DNA of 64,000 nt, taken from assembly GCF_005952805.1 (NCBI RefSeq), contig NZ_CP040709.1, positions 3,968,001 to 4,032,000 of the forward strand, written 5' to 3'. How positions within the stretch are numbered: the first letter of the stretch is position 1; the number at the start of each line of letters is the position of its first letter. The position numbers were made by a program, and so were the translations under genes. The notes beneath the pieces were generated by a model. The model was not told the DNA's origin and ran no database searches. It was given only the letters and a program-made list of their open reading frames with translations. This DNA is from Inhella inkyongensis. Lineage in GTDB: Bacteria; Pseudomonadota; Gammaproteobacteria; Burkholderiales; Burkholderiaceae_C. Positions 42,073 through 50,172 of the stretch are shown in pieces.

Positions 42073-44274
42073 ATGCTGTCCATTGCCACGGCCGCGCAGA
42101 GCGCCGCCCCATCCATTGCTGATCCCCAGACCGCCCTGCCGAGCGCCTGCTTGCAAGCCCTCTGCGTTCTGGCCCGCCTGCAGCAAGTGGCCGCCGAGCC
42201 CGAGGCCTTGGCGCATGCGCTGGGTCTCGCGCCTTCGGATGCGGTGGGTGAGAGCGAACTGCTGCTTGCCGCCAAGCACCTCGGGCTGAAGGCCAAGATC
42301 AGCCGCAGCACGGTGGAGCGCTTGACGCTCACGCCGCTGCCTGCGCTGGCACGGTTGAACGATGGGCGCTGGGTGGTGCTGGCGCAGTGCGATGGGCAGC
42401 GCGTGCTCTTCATGGATCCCGCCGCTGGCGAGGCGAGGCCCACCATCGAGCCGCTTGATGTGTTCGCTACGCAATGGAGCGGCCTGCTGCTCTTGGCCAC
42501 CAGCCGCGCCACCCTGGCGGGCGAGTTGCGCAAGTTCGATTTCTCCTGGTTCGTGCCGGCCCTGGTGAAGTACCGCCGCCTGTTTGGCGAGGCGCTCTTG
42601 GTATCGCTGTTCCTGCAGCTCTTCGCCCTGGTCTCGCCGCTGTTCTTCCAGGTGGTGATGGACAAGGTGTTGGTGCATCGGGGCACCAGCACCCTGGATG
42701 TATTGGTTGTGGGCTTGGTGGTGGTGGTGCTGTTCGAGAGCGTGCTGAACCTGCTGCGCACCTATGTGTTCAGCCACACCACCAGCCGCATCGATGTGGA
42801 GCTCGGCGCACAGTTGTTCCGGCACTTGTTGGCGCTGCCGCTGGCCTACTTTCAGGCGCGCCGGGTGGGCGATTCGATTGCCCGCGTGCGCGAGCTGGAG
42901 AACATCCGCCAGTTCCTGACCGGCAACGCCCTGACCCTGGTGCTGGACCTGCTGTTCTCGGTGGTCTTCATTGCGGTGATGTTTGCCTACAGCGCACAGC
43001 TCACGCTGATCGTGCTCGTGTCGCTGCCGCTTTATGTGGGCATCAGTTTGCTTGTCGTGCCGGTGCTGCGCGCGCGCCTGGACGAGAAGTTCGCGCGCGG
43101 CGCCGAGAACCAGTCGCTCTTGGTGGAGACGGTCACCGGCATCCAGACCGTGAAGGCCAGCGCGCTTGAACCCCAGATGGCCAGGCGCTGGGAGAGCCAG
43201 CTCGCCGCCTATGTGGCGGCCAGCTTCAAGACCTCGACCCTGGCCTCTTACGGGCACGAGGGCATCAATCTGATTGGCAAGCTGATCAATGCCGCCACGC
43301 TGTGGTTTGGTGCGCATCTAGTGATGGACGGCCAGCTCACCGTGGGCCAGTTCGTGGCTTTCAATATGTTTGCCGGCCGGGTGGCCCAGCCCATCATGCG
43401 CATTGCGCAGATGTGGACAGACTTCCAGCAGACCGGCATCTCGATGGCGCGGCTGGGCGACATCCTGAACACGCGCAGCGAGCTGCCCGCCAAGAGTGCG
43501 AGCCCCTTGCCCCGTGTGCAGGGCCGCGTGACGCTTGATGGTGTGAGCTTTCGGTATCGGCCCGATGCGGCGCCGGTCTTGCAGGGCGTGAGCCTGGACG
43601 TGCAGCCCGGCGAGGTGATCGGCATCGTCGGCCGCTCGGGCTCGGGCAAGAGCACCTTGACCAAGCTGATCCAACGCCTCTATGTGCCAGAAAGCGGCCA
43701 CATCCGCGTGGACGGCCAGGACATTGCGCTCATCGACGCCGCCCAGCTGCGCCGGCAAGTGGGCGTGGTGCTGCAGGAGAACATGCTGTTCAACCGCAGC
43801 GTGCGCGAGAACATCGCCATTGCCGACCCCGGCGCCCCGCTGGAGGCCGTGATTGAGGCCGCCAAACAGGCGGGAGCGCACGAGTTCATCGGCGAGCTGG
43901 CCGAGGGCTATGACACCGTGGTGGGCGAGCAGGGCAGCGCCTTGAGCGGCGGCCAGCGCCAGCGCATCGCCATTGCCCGGGCGCTGTTTTCCAACCCGCG
44001 CATCCTGATCTTTGACGAGGCCACCAGCGCCTTGGACTACGAGAGCGAGGCCATCATCCAGCGCAATATGCGCCGCATCTGCCAGGGGCGCACGGTGTTC
44101 ATCATTGCGCATCGGCTCAGTGCGGTGCGGCAGGCCAACCGCATCATCGCGATGGAGCGCGGGCGGATTGTGGAGATGGGCTCGCATGAGGAACTGCTGT
44201 CCCGGCCGGGTGGGGTGTATGCGCATTTGTGGCGGGTGCAGTCGCAGGGGCTGGACGAAGGGTCTTCGTCATGA
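42073..44274 (+). CDS. Type I secretion ABC exporter (HlyB-like) with degenerate C39 domain
   Basis: 733 residues. The N-terminal ~140 residues align in outline with C39 peptidases (ACLQALCVLARL, MDPAAG), but the catalytic His position is RWVVL, so it should be an inactive C39-like domain as in HlyB. That class handles large proteins without cutting a leader. Six membrane helices follow, then an ATPase with Walker A GRSGSGKST at 520, signature ALSGGQRQRIAIARAL and Walker B ILIFDEATSALDYESE. It works with the HlyD adaptor ~600 bp downstream and an outer-membrane TolC-like protein not in the window. Its likely cargo is among the genes at 46.4-49.5 kb. Confidence 0.9.
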   Translation: MLSIATAAQSAAPSIADPQTALPSACLQALCVLARLQQVAAEPEALAHALGLAPSDAVGESELLLAAKHLGLKAKISRSTVERLTLTPLPALARLNDGRWVVLAQCDGQRVLFMDPAAGEARPTIEPLDVFATQWSGLLLLATSRATLAGELRKFDFSWFVPALVKYRRLFGEALLVSLFLQLFALVSPLFFQVVMDKVLVHRGTSTLDVLVVGLVVVVLFESVLNLLRTYVFSHTTSRIDVELGAQLFRHLLALPLAYFQARRVGDSIARVRELENIRQFLTGNALTLVLDLLFSVVFIAVMFAYSAQLTLIVLVSLPLYVGISLLVVPVLRARLDEKFARGAENQSLLVETVTGIQTVKASALEPQMARRWESQLAAYVAASFKTSTLASYGHEGINLIGKLINAATLWFGAHLVMDGQLTVGQFVAFNMFAGRVAQPIMRIAQMWTDFQQTGISMARLGDILNTRSELPAKSASPLPRVQGRVTLDGVSFRYRPDAAPVLQGVSLDVQPGEVIGIVGRSGSGKSTLTKLIQRLYVPESGHIRVDGQDIALIDAAQLRRQVGVVLQENMLFNRSVRENIAIADPGAPLEAVIEAAKQAGAHEFIGELAEGYDTVVGEQGSALSGGQRQRIAIARALFSNPRILIFDEATSALDYESEAIIQRNMRRICQGRTVFIIAHRLSAVRQANRIIAMERGRIVEMGSHEELLSRPGGVYAHLWRVQSQGLDEGSSS

Positions 44275-44326
44275 CGCGCCTTGTGTCTTTCTCCCAGCCC
44301 GCCCGGAATTCGCCCGGGCCGGCGAC

Positions 44327-44836
44327 CTACTTTCTTCGCTTCGCCGAAGAAAGTAGGCAAAGAAGGGCGACCCCGATGCGCAGCCCCTTGGCTTCGCCAA
44401 GGGGTCCCCTGCGATGCTCGCGAGCCAGAGCCAGCGCGGAACGCGCTGCGCTCGCAAGCTCGCTTCGCTTGAACGGCCGCGCCGAGTCAGTTGGGGATGC
44501 GCGCTGCGCGCGCGCTCTGACTCGCTGTGCTTCTCGGCAGCGCATAGGGGACCCCGCGAAACGGAGCGGCTGATTGAAGTCCGGGCTGTTCGACTGTTTT
44601 GGGGCTCCCTATGCCAAGCCGAGGAGCACAGGAGTGCAGACCCGCGCGCGCGGCGCGCCACGTGAACTGACTCGGCGCGGCCGTCCAAACGCAGTGAGCG
44701 CAGCGAACGGAGTGCGTTCCGCGCCGGGGTCTGCAATCCGAGCACCGCAGGGAACCGCTCGCCGCAGGCGAGCGGCGCCGGCATCGGGGGTCGCCTTTCT
44801 CTTTCCCCCTTTCTCTTTGGCGACGCAAAGAGAAAG
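44327..44836. repeat. ~510-bp compound palindromic element
   Basis: It fills the 616-bp gap between the HlyB-like and HlyD-like genes. Each half has the same order in mirror image. An end hairpin comes first (CTACTTTCTTCG/CGAAGAAAGTAG at 44327-44356; CTTTCTCTTTG/CAAAGAGAAAG at 44809-44836), then a GGGCGACCCCGATGC-type link. A second hairpin follows (CCCCTTGG/CCAAGGGG at 44384-44404; CCGCTCGCC/GGCGAGCGG at 44755-44775), then CCCTGCGATGCTCG, GCGCGGAACGC and ACGGCCGCGCCGAGTCAG blocks running to the centre near 44580. No coding potential fits; short open frames on both strands look like by-products of GC content. The remaining bases to 44890 hold only the ribosome site of the next gene. Confidence 0.85.
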
Positions 44837-44890
44837 GGGTCGGGGTGTGGGGTTGAAGACCCCACGGGCTCTCCCGCAATACGAACTGAA

Positions 44891-46327
44891 ATGAAAACGC
44901 AAGTGAACCCCATCCCCCCAGCCCACCCGGCCCTGGACCTCCTGCGCAAATACGCAGCCATCTTCCAAGCCGCCTGGGCCCAGCGCCACGAACTCGCCGG
45001 CCCCAAGCGCTTGGCCGACGAACAAGCCTTCCTGCCCGCCGCCCTGGCCCTGCAGGAAACCCCGCCGCATCCGGCCCCGCGCCGCGCCATGCTGACGATC
45101 TGCGCGCTCTTTCTGATCGCCCTGGTCTGGGCCCTCGTCGGCCAGCTCGACATCGTCGCCGTGGCCCAGGGCCAGGTGGTAGTGAGCCAGCGCAGCAAGA
45201 CACTGCAGCCGCTGGAAACCAGTGTGGTCAAGGCCATCCATGTGAAGGAAGGCGACGTGGGGCAGGCCGGCCAGCTGCTGATCGAACTGGACGCCACCGC
45301 CCAAGGGGCCGATGCCAGCCGCGTGGCCCAAGAGCTGGACGCCGCCCGCAGCGAGGCCCTGCGCAGCCAGGCCCTACTGCAGGCCCTGAACCAGGGCGGC
45401 CAACCGCAGCTCAAGAGCCCTGAGCTCAAGGCCGAGGCCCGGGCCAGCGCGCAGCACCAACTGCAGTCCGAGTGGGCCGACGTCCAAGCCAAGCTCGGCA
45501 AGCTGCAGGCCGAGGCCCAGCGCCGCCAGGCCGAGCTGGCCACCGCCGAACAGGTGGTGGCCAAGCTCAGCACCACCCTGCCGCTGGCCCGCGAGCGCGA
45601 GCGAGACTACCAGTCACTCTCCACCCAAGGCTTCATTGGCGGCCACGCCACCCAAGACCGCCAGCGCGAGCGCATCGAACTGGAACGCGACCTCGCCACC
45701 GCCCGCGCCCGCCAGCTCGAAGCCCAGGCCAGCGTGCGCGAGGCGCACAGCAATGCCCAGGCCTACCGCGCCGAGCTGCTCAAGACCCTGCACGAACGCC
45801 AGGCCGCCGGGCTCTTGAAGATCGGCCAGCTCAGCGAAGAAGGCAGCAAGGCCCAGCTGCGCCAGCAGCTCACTCAGCTACGGGCGCCTGTGGCCGGCGT
45901 GGTGCAACAACTGGCCGTGCACACCGCCGGCGGCGTCGTCACCCCGGCGCAGCCGCTGCTGGTGCTTGTTCCGCAAGACGCCGAAGTGACCGCCGAGGTG
46001 ACGCTCGAGAACAAGGACATCGGCTTTGTGCGCGTGGGTCAAACGGCCGAGGTCAAGCTCGAAACCTTCCCCTTCACCCGCTACGGCACGGTGCCGGCCA
46101 CGGTCACGCGCATCAGTGCCGATGCAGTGCACGACGAGAAGCGCGGCGCGCTCTTCATGGCCACGCTCAGGTTGGACAAGACCGCGCTGGAGGTCGAGGG
46201 CCTGCGCATCGCCCTGAGCCCAGGGATGAATTTGGCAGCCGAGGTGAAGACGGGCAAACGCAGGGTCATCGAGTATTTGCTGAATCCAGTGCAGACCCGT
46301 ACCCACGACGCCGCGCGCGAACGTTGA
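44891..46327 (+). CDS. HlyD-family periplasmic adaptor of type I secretion
   Basis: 478 residues. A cytoplasmic head of ~68 residues, one membrane helix (LTICALFLIALVWALVGQL), the biotinyl-lipoyl half GQVVVSQRSKTLQPLETSVVKAIHVKEGDVGQAGQLLIELD, a long coiled-coil hairpin (~145-330), and the second lipoyl half LRAPVAGVVQQLAVHTAGGVVTPAQPL follow in order. The C-terminal signature reads ALSPGMNLAAEVKTGKRRVIEYLLNPVQ in outline. It bridges the HlyB-like ABC protein to an outer-membrane TolC channel. It is 40 bp upstream of the first secreted four-Cys protein. Confidence 0.93.
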   Translation: MKTQVNPIPPAHPALDLLRKYAAIFQAAWAQRHELAGPKRLADEQAFLPAALALQETPPHPAPRRAMLTICALFLIALVWALVGQLDIVAVAQGQVVVSQRSKTLQPLETSVVKAIHVKEGDVGQAGQLLIELDATAQGADASRVAQELDAARSEALRSQALLQALNQGGQPQLKSPELKAEARASAQHQLQSEWADVQAKLGKLQAEAQRRQAELATAEQVVAKLSTTLPLARERERDYQSLSTQGFIGGHATQDRQRERIELERDLATARARQLEAQASVREAHSNAQAYRAELLKTLHERQAAGLLKIGQLSEEGSKAQLRQQLTQLRAPVAGVVQQLAVHTAGGVVTPAQPLLVLVPQDAEVTAEVTLENKDIGFVRVGQTAEVKLETFPFTRYGTVPATVTRISADAVHDEKRGALFMATLRLDKTALEVEGLRIALSPGMNLAAEVKTGKRRVIEYLLNPVQTRTHDAARER

Positions 46328-46367
46328 TTGTCAACATCACACATTGCAGCCCTCAAGTAGGACGTTC

Positions 46368-46949
46368 ATGAAACTCAAAAACTACTTCATCGCCGGCATC
46401 AGTGCCTTCGGTGCCTTGCTTATGTCGCCTGCGCGCTGTGACGTAAATCAAAAAACTAGCAACAATCCTGACTGGCAAGCAGCCACTGCAAATGAAACCA
46501 CAGGGTGGATTCTTGCAAATCAGAAGACTCTCGTGATTGGCCAAGAAATTCCATCATCACCTCCGCTAAATGGCACAGTAAGGTGCCATCAATCCCCACA
46601 CGAAATTCGATGTACCGCCAGCGCGATCGACAATCTCAACGAAACTCTTGTTTCATTCAATCTCTCGGCACGGGCGCGCAACAGTCTTTATCCGGAAAAA
46701 GTCGTCTCTGGAGGGCTTCTTTTCCACAACACGACATGCTCGACTCCACTGGTTGATTGGATTCGAGCCTATGGCCGCGCGGGCCGTCCCACACATTCCC
46801 ACCCCTATGGCCACCAAGACCCAAGAGACACACTAACAATAACGCGCCATGGAGGCCAAGGACCCGATTCACACACAGCCATACTATTCGAAAGTCGAAC
46901 AGTCGACGCTACCCAAAACTCCTGCGGCCTCACCTACCATCTCCCTTAA
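46368..46949 (+). CDS. Small exported four-Cys protein A (unknown)
   Basis: 193 residues with N-terminal signal MKLKNYFIAGISAFGALLMSPARC. The mature part has Cys in GTVRC, EIRC, NTTC and NSC, suggesting two disulfides in a small periplasmic or secreted fold, and a His-rich loop (RPTHSHPYGHQDP). AGGA lies five bases before the ATG. Codon use is much more AT-rich than its neighbours, a sign of transfer. It directly follows the hlyD gene. No family is recognised; an immunity or accessory protein for a secreted factor is one guess. It resembles protein B (47163) in Cys layout. Confidence 0.6.
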   Translation: MKLKNYFIAGISAFGALLMSPARCDVNQKTSNNPDWQAATANETTGWILANQKTLVIGQEIPSSPPLNGTVRCHQSPHEIRCTASAIDNLNETLVSFNLSARARNSLYPEKVVSGGLLFHNTTCSTPLVDWIRAYGRAGRPTHSHPYGHQDPRDTLTITRHGGQGPDSHTAILFESRTVDATQNSCGLTYHLP

Positions 46950-46950
46950 T

Positions 46951-47081
46951 ATGCTCACAGAACAAAATATGGAAATTGAAGTCCAACCACTCAGCCCAGA
47001 GATGAATTTGGGTGCGCGATTGAATATTTACAGAATCCTGTGCAAGTCCGCACAAAGAAGCCACAAGGGAGCATCAAATAG
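46951..47081 (+). pseudogene. 3' remnant of a second hlyD gene
   Basis: Translation in two frames gives MEIEV...LSPEMNLG, then IEYLQNPVQVRT and a stop at 47079-47081. The intact adaptor ends LSPGMNLAAE...IEYLLNPVQTRT. The DNA is also alignable (for example CAGCCCAGAGATGAATTTG against CAGCCCAGGGATGAATTTG). Relative to the intact gene, about 25 bp between the two blocks are deleted, which breaks the frame. The fragment therefore cannot encode an adaptor. It sits between proteins A and B just as the intact hlyD sits before A. Confidence 0.75.
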
Positions 47082-47162
47082 TAAAGCACAGGAACTCATG
47101 AGTTGCCAGCCATCAATTCATCAGCACAACGGACCTTCAACACAAATAGCGAAAGCCGTTAT

Positions 47163-47864
47163 ATGAACACTCCTACCCGCCCACCCCAAGGGCGCAAACT
47201 CTCCGGACTGTTAGTTAGTGTGCACTTGATCGCCATTGCCCCAGTCATGGCCAGCACTGAGTCCACGCTGCCAATGGCTTCGTTATCACAGGTCGACGAA
47301 CTGAGGGATGCTCTTTCTTATTTTGATCGGAAATTACGCGCCGATCAGGTAATTCAGCTCAACTCCGGAATCCACGGCGGCACGGCGAACTGTGAACAGT
47401 TTGCACATTCATTCTACGAATGCCGGCAGCAGCAGGGCTCTGCATTCACTGCCGTGGCGCGATCCATCTACTCCCCCGTCATCAACTTCATTCGAAAGAA
47501 CCCTAACAGGACGGCTGGCGACGCACCTTTGGTCGACTTTTCATTTCCTGTTGAACATCTCAACATTATCTTGGTTTTGAATGAAACCAAATGCTTCTCC
47601 TCGTCACAAATCCGGAGCGCGCTCGTACCAGGCGCCGCAGAAGATTTGCCCCATCGCGACTATATACCGCACTACCCTCCGGGAATTACGCCACCCAGTC
47701 ACTTGGAAATCTTGAGCGCACTCCCAAGGGGGACGCGATATCAAACCACCGAGGGGAGCACCCTGTATCGCATAGAAATCACAGAACGAACCAACAATGG
47801 CGTTGCAATGCGCCCCCAGTGCGCAAAGAGCATTGAGATTTCCCACACCAGATGGATGCATTAA
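47163..47864 (+). CDS. Exported four-Cys protein B (unknown)
   Basis: 233 residues. The N-terminus has a basic head and hydrophobic core (GRKLSGLLVSVHLIAIAPVMAS), a plausible signal peptide. Cys occur in GTANC, YEC, NETKC and PQC, the same order and approximate spacing as in protein A, suggesting distant paralogues. AT-rich codon use again contrasts with the flanks. The 3' end overlaps the open frame of the next gene by 68 bases; if the latter really starts at TTG 47866, the two abut and are translationally coupled. A frameshifted single gene is possible but not favoured. Confidence 0.6.
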   Translation: MNTPTRPPQGRKLSGLLVSVHLIAIAPVMASTESTLPMASLSQVDELRDALSYFDRKLRADQVIQLNSGIHGGTANCEQFAHSFYECRQQQGSAFTAVARSIYSPVINFIRKNPNRTAGDAPLVDFSFPVEHLNIILVLNETKCFSSSQIRSALVPGAAEDLPHRDYIPHYPPGITPPSHLEILSALPRGTRYQTTEGSTLYRIEITERTNNGVAMRPQCAKSIEISHTRWMH

Positions 47865-49455
47865 ATTGAGCCAAGTCATCACCAACCCGTCAGACACCCC
47901 TTCCTTACTTTCCGCACTTGAAGCAGTTCTCACGGCTAGCGGAAATAGAGCGCTGCTTGCGGCATTTCAAAGCATCCGCGGGCAAATCGAGTGGCACCCT
48001 ACCGCAACAGACTACAACTCAGAAACAGGGATCATTAGAATCAGCCCTATTTCGATAGCAGCATATGGCGCTCACAGCTCCTTTGCCTCAGCGCTTCAGA
48101 GTTTATTTTCTCACGAATATGGCCATCACCACACCGCGCAAGTCATACGGGACAATTGGAATAGCTCACTCAACACATCGGATGCCACCCAAGTCATCCG
48201 CAACCATCATGTAAACGAGGCGGCGGCCCTTGCCTACCAGATACTCAATAAGGGCTTTTTCCAGGGTGCGGCCTACACGGCAGAGGAGTCCAATTACACC
48301 ACCTTTTATTCCTCGCTCATGGAAGTCGTCAATCGCGGGGATGCCTCACTTGAGGGTGCGTTTGATAAACTGGTTCAGTACATAGCGGATCATCGACAGG
48401 CGAACCCACTCCATCTAGATTCTGCACTCAATTATCTGAACGACATCATCCGCGCCAGGGCCGCCTCCAATCCTCTATTTATTGACAATCTCTTCGGCCG
48501 ACAGCCGCCGCGCGGCCCAGGCATCACGTCTATCTCCGTTAGTACCGGTGGTTTTCTGGCCTATGGCTCCTTCAGTTCACCGTCAAGCGCTGGTGCCCCA
48601 CTTGCACCCATGTTTGGCGGCACCAAAACCGTCATCATCATTCGGGATGGCGTGGAGATTTACAACGGCCCGATGCAACTACCCGATGGCCCCCTTACCG
48701 CTCCAGACGTTTCCAACCTGACTCAGCTGAGCCAAGTTGCTGGGCAGCTCGCATCAGGCTCTGGCGGCAGCGCTGTCGCCGGGCAAATTCTTGGTGGTAT
48801 TTCGACACCGGTGCCATCCGAGTTGACGACACTCCAACTCAATGCCTTCCTGGCCCAATACAGCCGAATTCACAACATCGAATTGGGCATCATGACGCCA
48901 TCAACCGCGTTGACCAAACTTGGGTTCACCAGTGTGTTCAATCGAGGTTCCATGGATGCGACCTATGGCAATTTGATTCTGGGGAATCCACGCGCTGGCA
49001 TTACACGCAGCGCCGAAGAAGAAATGGCCAAGTTCATCGAGGACTTGATTCAGTTCATCGTCTTCGAATCGTCAAAGCCGAACTATTTGCGCGCCAGGCC
49101 ACTTCCAGGCAATGACGCCGAAGCCCAGGCCACGCCGGAACTGGCAGCACCCAGCTCAGCCGACGGCAAAGCACCGTCCTCTCAGAACTCCCCGACGCAA
49201 TCCCCTGTTGCAGGCATGCAGACCACCCGAGACGATCACCCCGAGTCTGTGCCTGAAGCGCTGGAGCGCAGGATGCCCGTCGAGTTCAGCAGCGAGGCTT
49301 ACGCGGCCGCACTGATTGAGGCCATGGCAGGCGGGGCGGTGGCGGCAACGGGTGGTCTTGCCCTGCGCCAATTCGGCGCCTTCGAAGAGCTCGGTACACC
49401 GGGCTTTGTTCCCGAGCGCATGGAGAACTCGCTTCCGCTCAGCGTCCCGCTCTGA
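47797..49455 (+). CDS. Large protein with putative HExxH zinc-protease site
   Basis: 552 residues from ATG 47797, or 529 from TTG 47866 just after the stop of protein B, which fits coupling better. No signal peptide or RTX repeats are seen. A helical region contains SLFSHEYGHHHTAQV, with His106-Glu107-x-x-His110, and then HHVNEAAALAY with Glu141. HExxH plus a downstream NExxA is a gluzincin-type metal site. The middle has a beta-rich, Gly/Ser-rich stretch (~230-330), and the C-terminus (~500-540) is Ala/Gly-rich and hydrophobic (GGAVAATGGLA). Its position behind an exporter and adaptor, and its lack of an N-terminal signal, make it the best candidate cargo of the type I system. GC rises from the 5' to the 3' end. 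The family is not recognised. Confidence 0.6.
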   Translation: MALQCAPSAQRALRFPTPDGCIKLSQVITNPSDTPSLLSALEAVLTASGNRALLAAFQSIRGQIEWHPTATDYNSETGIIRISPISIAAYGAHSSFASALQSLFSHEYGHHHTAQVIRDNWNSSLNTSDATQVIRNHHVNEAAALAYQILNKGFFQGAAYTAEESNYTTFYSSLMEVVNRGDASLEGAFDKLVQYIADHRQANPLHLDSALNYLNDIIRARAASNPLFIDNLFGRQPPRGPGITSISVSTGGFLAYGSFSSPSSAGAPLAPMFGGTKTVIIIRDGVEIYNGPMQLPDGPLTAPDVSNLTQLSQVAGQLASGSGGSAVAGQILGGISTPVPSELTTLQLNAFLAQYSRIHNIELGIMTPSTALTKLGFTSVFNRGSMDATYGNLILGNPRAGITRSAEEEMAKFIEDLIQFIVFESSKPNYLRARPLPGNDAEAQATPELAAPSSADGKAPSSQNSPTQSPVAGMQTTRDDHPESVPEALERRMPVEFSSEAYAAALIEAMAGGAVAATGGLALRQFGAFEELGTPGFVPERMENSLPLSVPL

Positions 49456-49515
49456 GAGGCAAGCCCCGCCACTGCTTCGCTCACCGCCCTTTGGTCTGCA
49501 TTGGAGATTTCATCC

Positions 49516-49953
49516 ATGAGTAGAGTCACTTTCACCGTCTTCGCGCTCGGCATCAGCAGCGCGCTGACAGGCTGCTTGGCTACCGCACCGCAATCCTTGC
49601 TGTCTGGCATTCCCGAAACCCGCGCCGACGCGCAACTCTCGCCGGTGCGAATTCTTGAAGTCGACGGCAGGTCGCAGTTCGAGATGGGGCTCATCGATAT
49701 TCAGGTAGAGCCTGGCATACGCGTATTGCGCTTGGCCTCGGCCGCCGGGGGGCGTGCGGGGGTGGTGCGGGAGCAGAACGTGGCCTTCCGGGTTGAACCC
49801 TGCACCCGATATGCGTTGGCGGCGCGCCGAGAGACTTCGATGCAAAGGGACTGGGAATTGGTGATCGACCGTCAAGAGCGCGTCCGCGGTTGCCAGCCTG
49901 ACGCCGAGTTGCAGAAGGCCACCAAAGCGGCCCAGCCCCACACCACGCCCTAA
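49516..49953 (+). CDS. Lipoprotein (unknown)
   Basis: 145 residues with signal and lipobox ALTGC. The mature domain is beta-rich (VRILEVDGRSQFEMGLIDIQVEPGIRVLRL) with two Cys (EPCTRY, RGCQPD). GGAG lies before the ATG. GC is back at the genomic level, so it may not belong to the AT-rich insert. The pattern VRILEVDG...VEPGxRxLRL resembles small envelope lipoproteins with a PEGA-like or single beta-sandwich domain, but this is not certain. Confidence 0.7.
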   Translation: MSRVTFTVFALGISSALTGCLATAPQSLLSGIPETRADAQLSPVRILEVDGRSQFEMGLIDIQVEPGIRVLRLASAAGGRAGVVREQNVAFRVEPCTRYALAARRETSMQRDWELVIDRQERVRGCQPDAELQKATKAAQPHTTP

Positions 49954-50061
49954 CCAGGGCAAGACCATGCTTTCCAGCACCCAGGCTTTCCCCATCCTCC
50001 CCACCTAGGGTTCTCGCCTAGACTGCGCGCCGGCTGGCCGTCCGGGCCTGCCCTCAACCCA

Positions 50062-50086
50062 CCCCGCCTTTCGGCGGGGGAGTTTT
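50062..50086 (+). terminator. Rho-independent terminator
   Basis: CCCCGCC, loop TTTC, GGCGGGG, then GAGTTTT. It lies ~110 bp after the lipoprotein stop. Confidence 0.65.
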
Positions 50087-50113
50087 GCCCCACCCAAGGT
50101 GGGTCAAGCATCA

Positions 50114-50138
50114 CCCCGCCACCGGCGGGGTTCGTTTT
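50114..50138 (+). terminator. Second near-identical hairpin before oppB
   Basis: CCCCGCC, loop ACC, GGCGGGG, then TTCGTTTT. It has the same stem as the hairpin at 50062. A third stem (CCCACC/GGTGGG, 50089-50103) lies between them. It ends only 35 bp before oppB, so it may also be a leader structure. Confidence 0.5.
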
Positions 50139-50172
50139 GTTGGCTTAGCTGTTTTCGAGAAGGAGCCGCCCC

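Noticed and set aside
44281..44890. Several 60-110-codon open frames within the compound palindrome
   Set aside because: They exist on both strands because of the mirrored GC-rich repeat, have no ribosome sites and resemble the spurious proteins often called in such elements.
42073..46327. The HlyB/HlyD pair as the missing export partner of the lanthipeptide exporter
   Set aside because: LanT at 14.5 kb already has its own active C39 and ATPase domains, and the two loci are ~25 kb apart; the HlyB-like protein has a degenerate peptidase and its own neighbours as cargo.
46849..47166. 105-codon open frame between proteins A and B
   Set aside because: Overlaps the end of protein A and mixes sequence from another frame with hlyD-derived sequence; the hlyD remnant explains the homology better.
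47163..49455. Protein B and the HExxH protein as one gene broken by a frameshift
   Set aside because: Protein B ends shortly after its last Cys like protein A does, and a TTG start sits right after its stop; two coupled genes need no sequencing error. It cannot be excluded without homologues.
47797..49455. RTX toxin repeats in the putative type I cargo
   Set aside because: No GGxGxDxUx nonapeptides were found; the glycine-rich parts are irregular.
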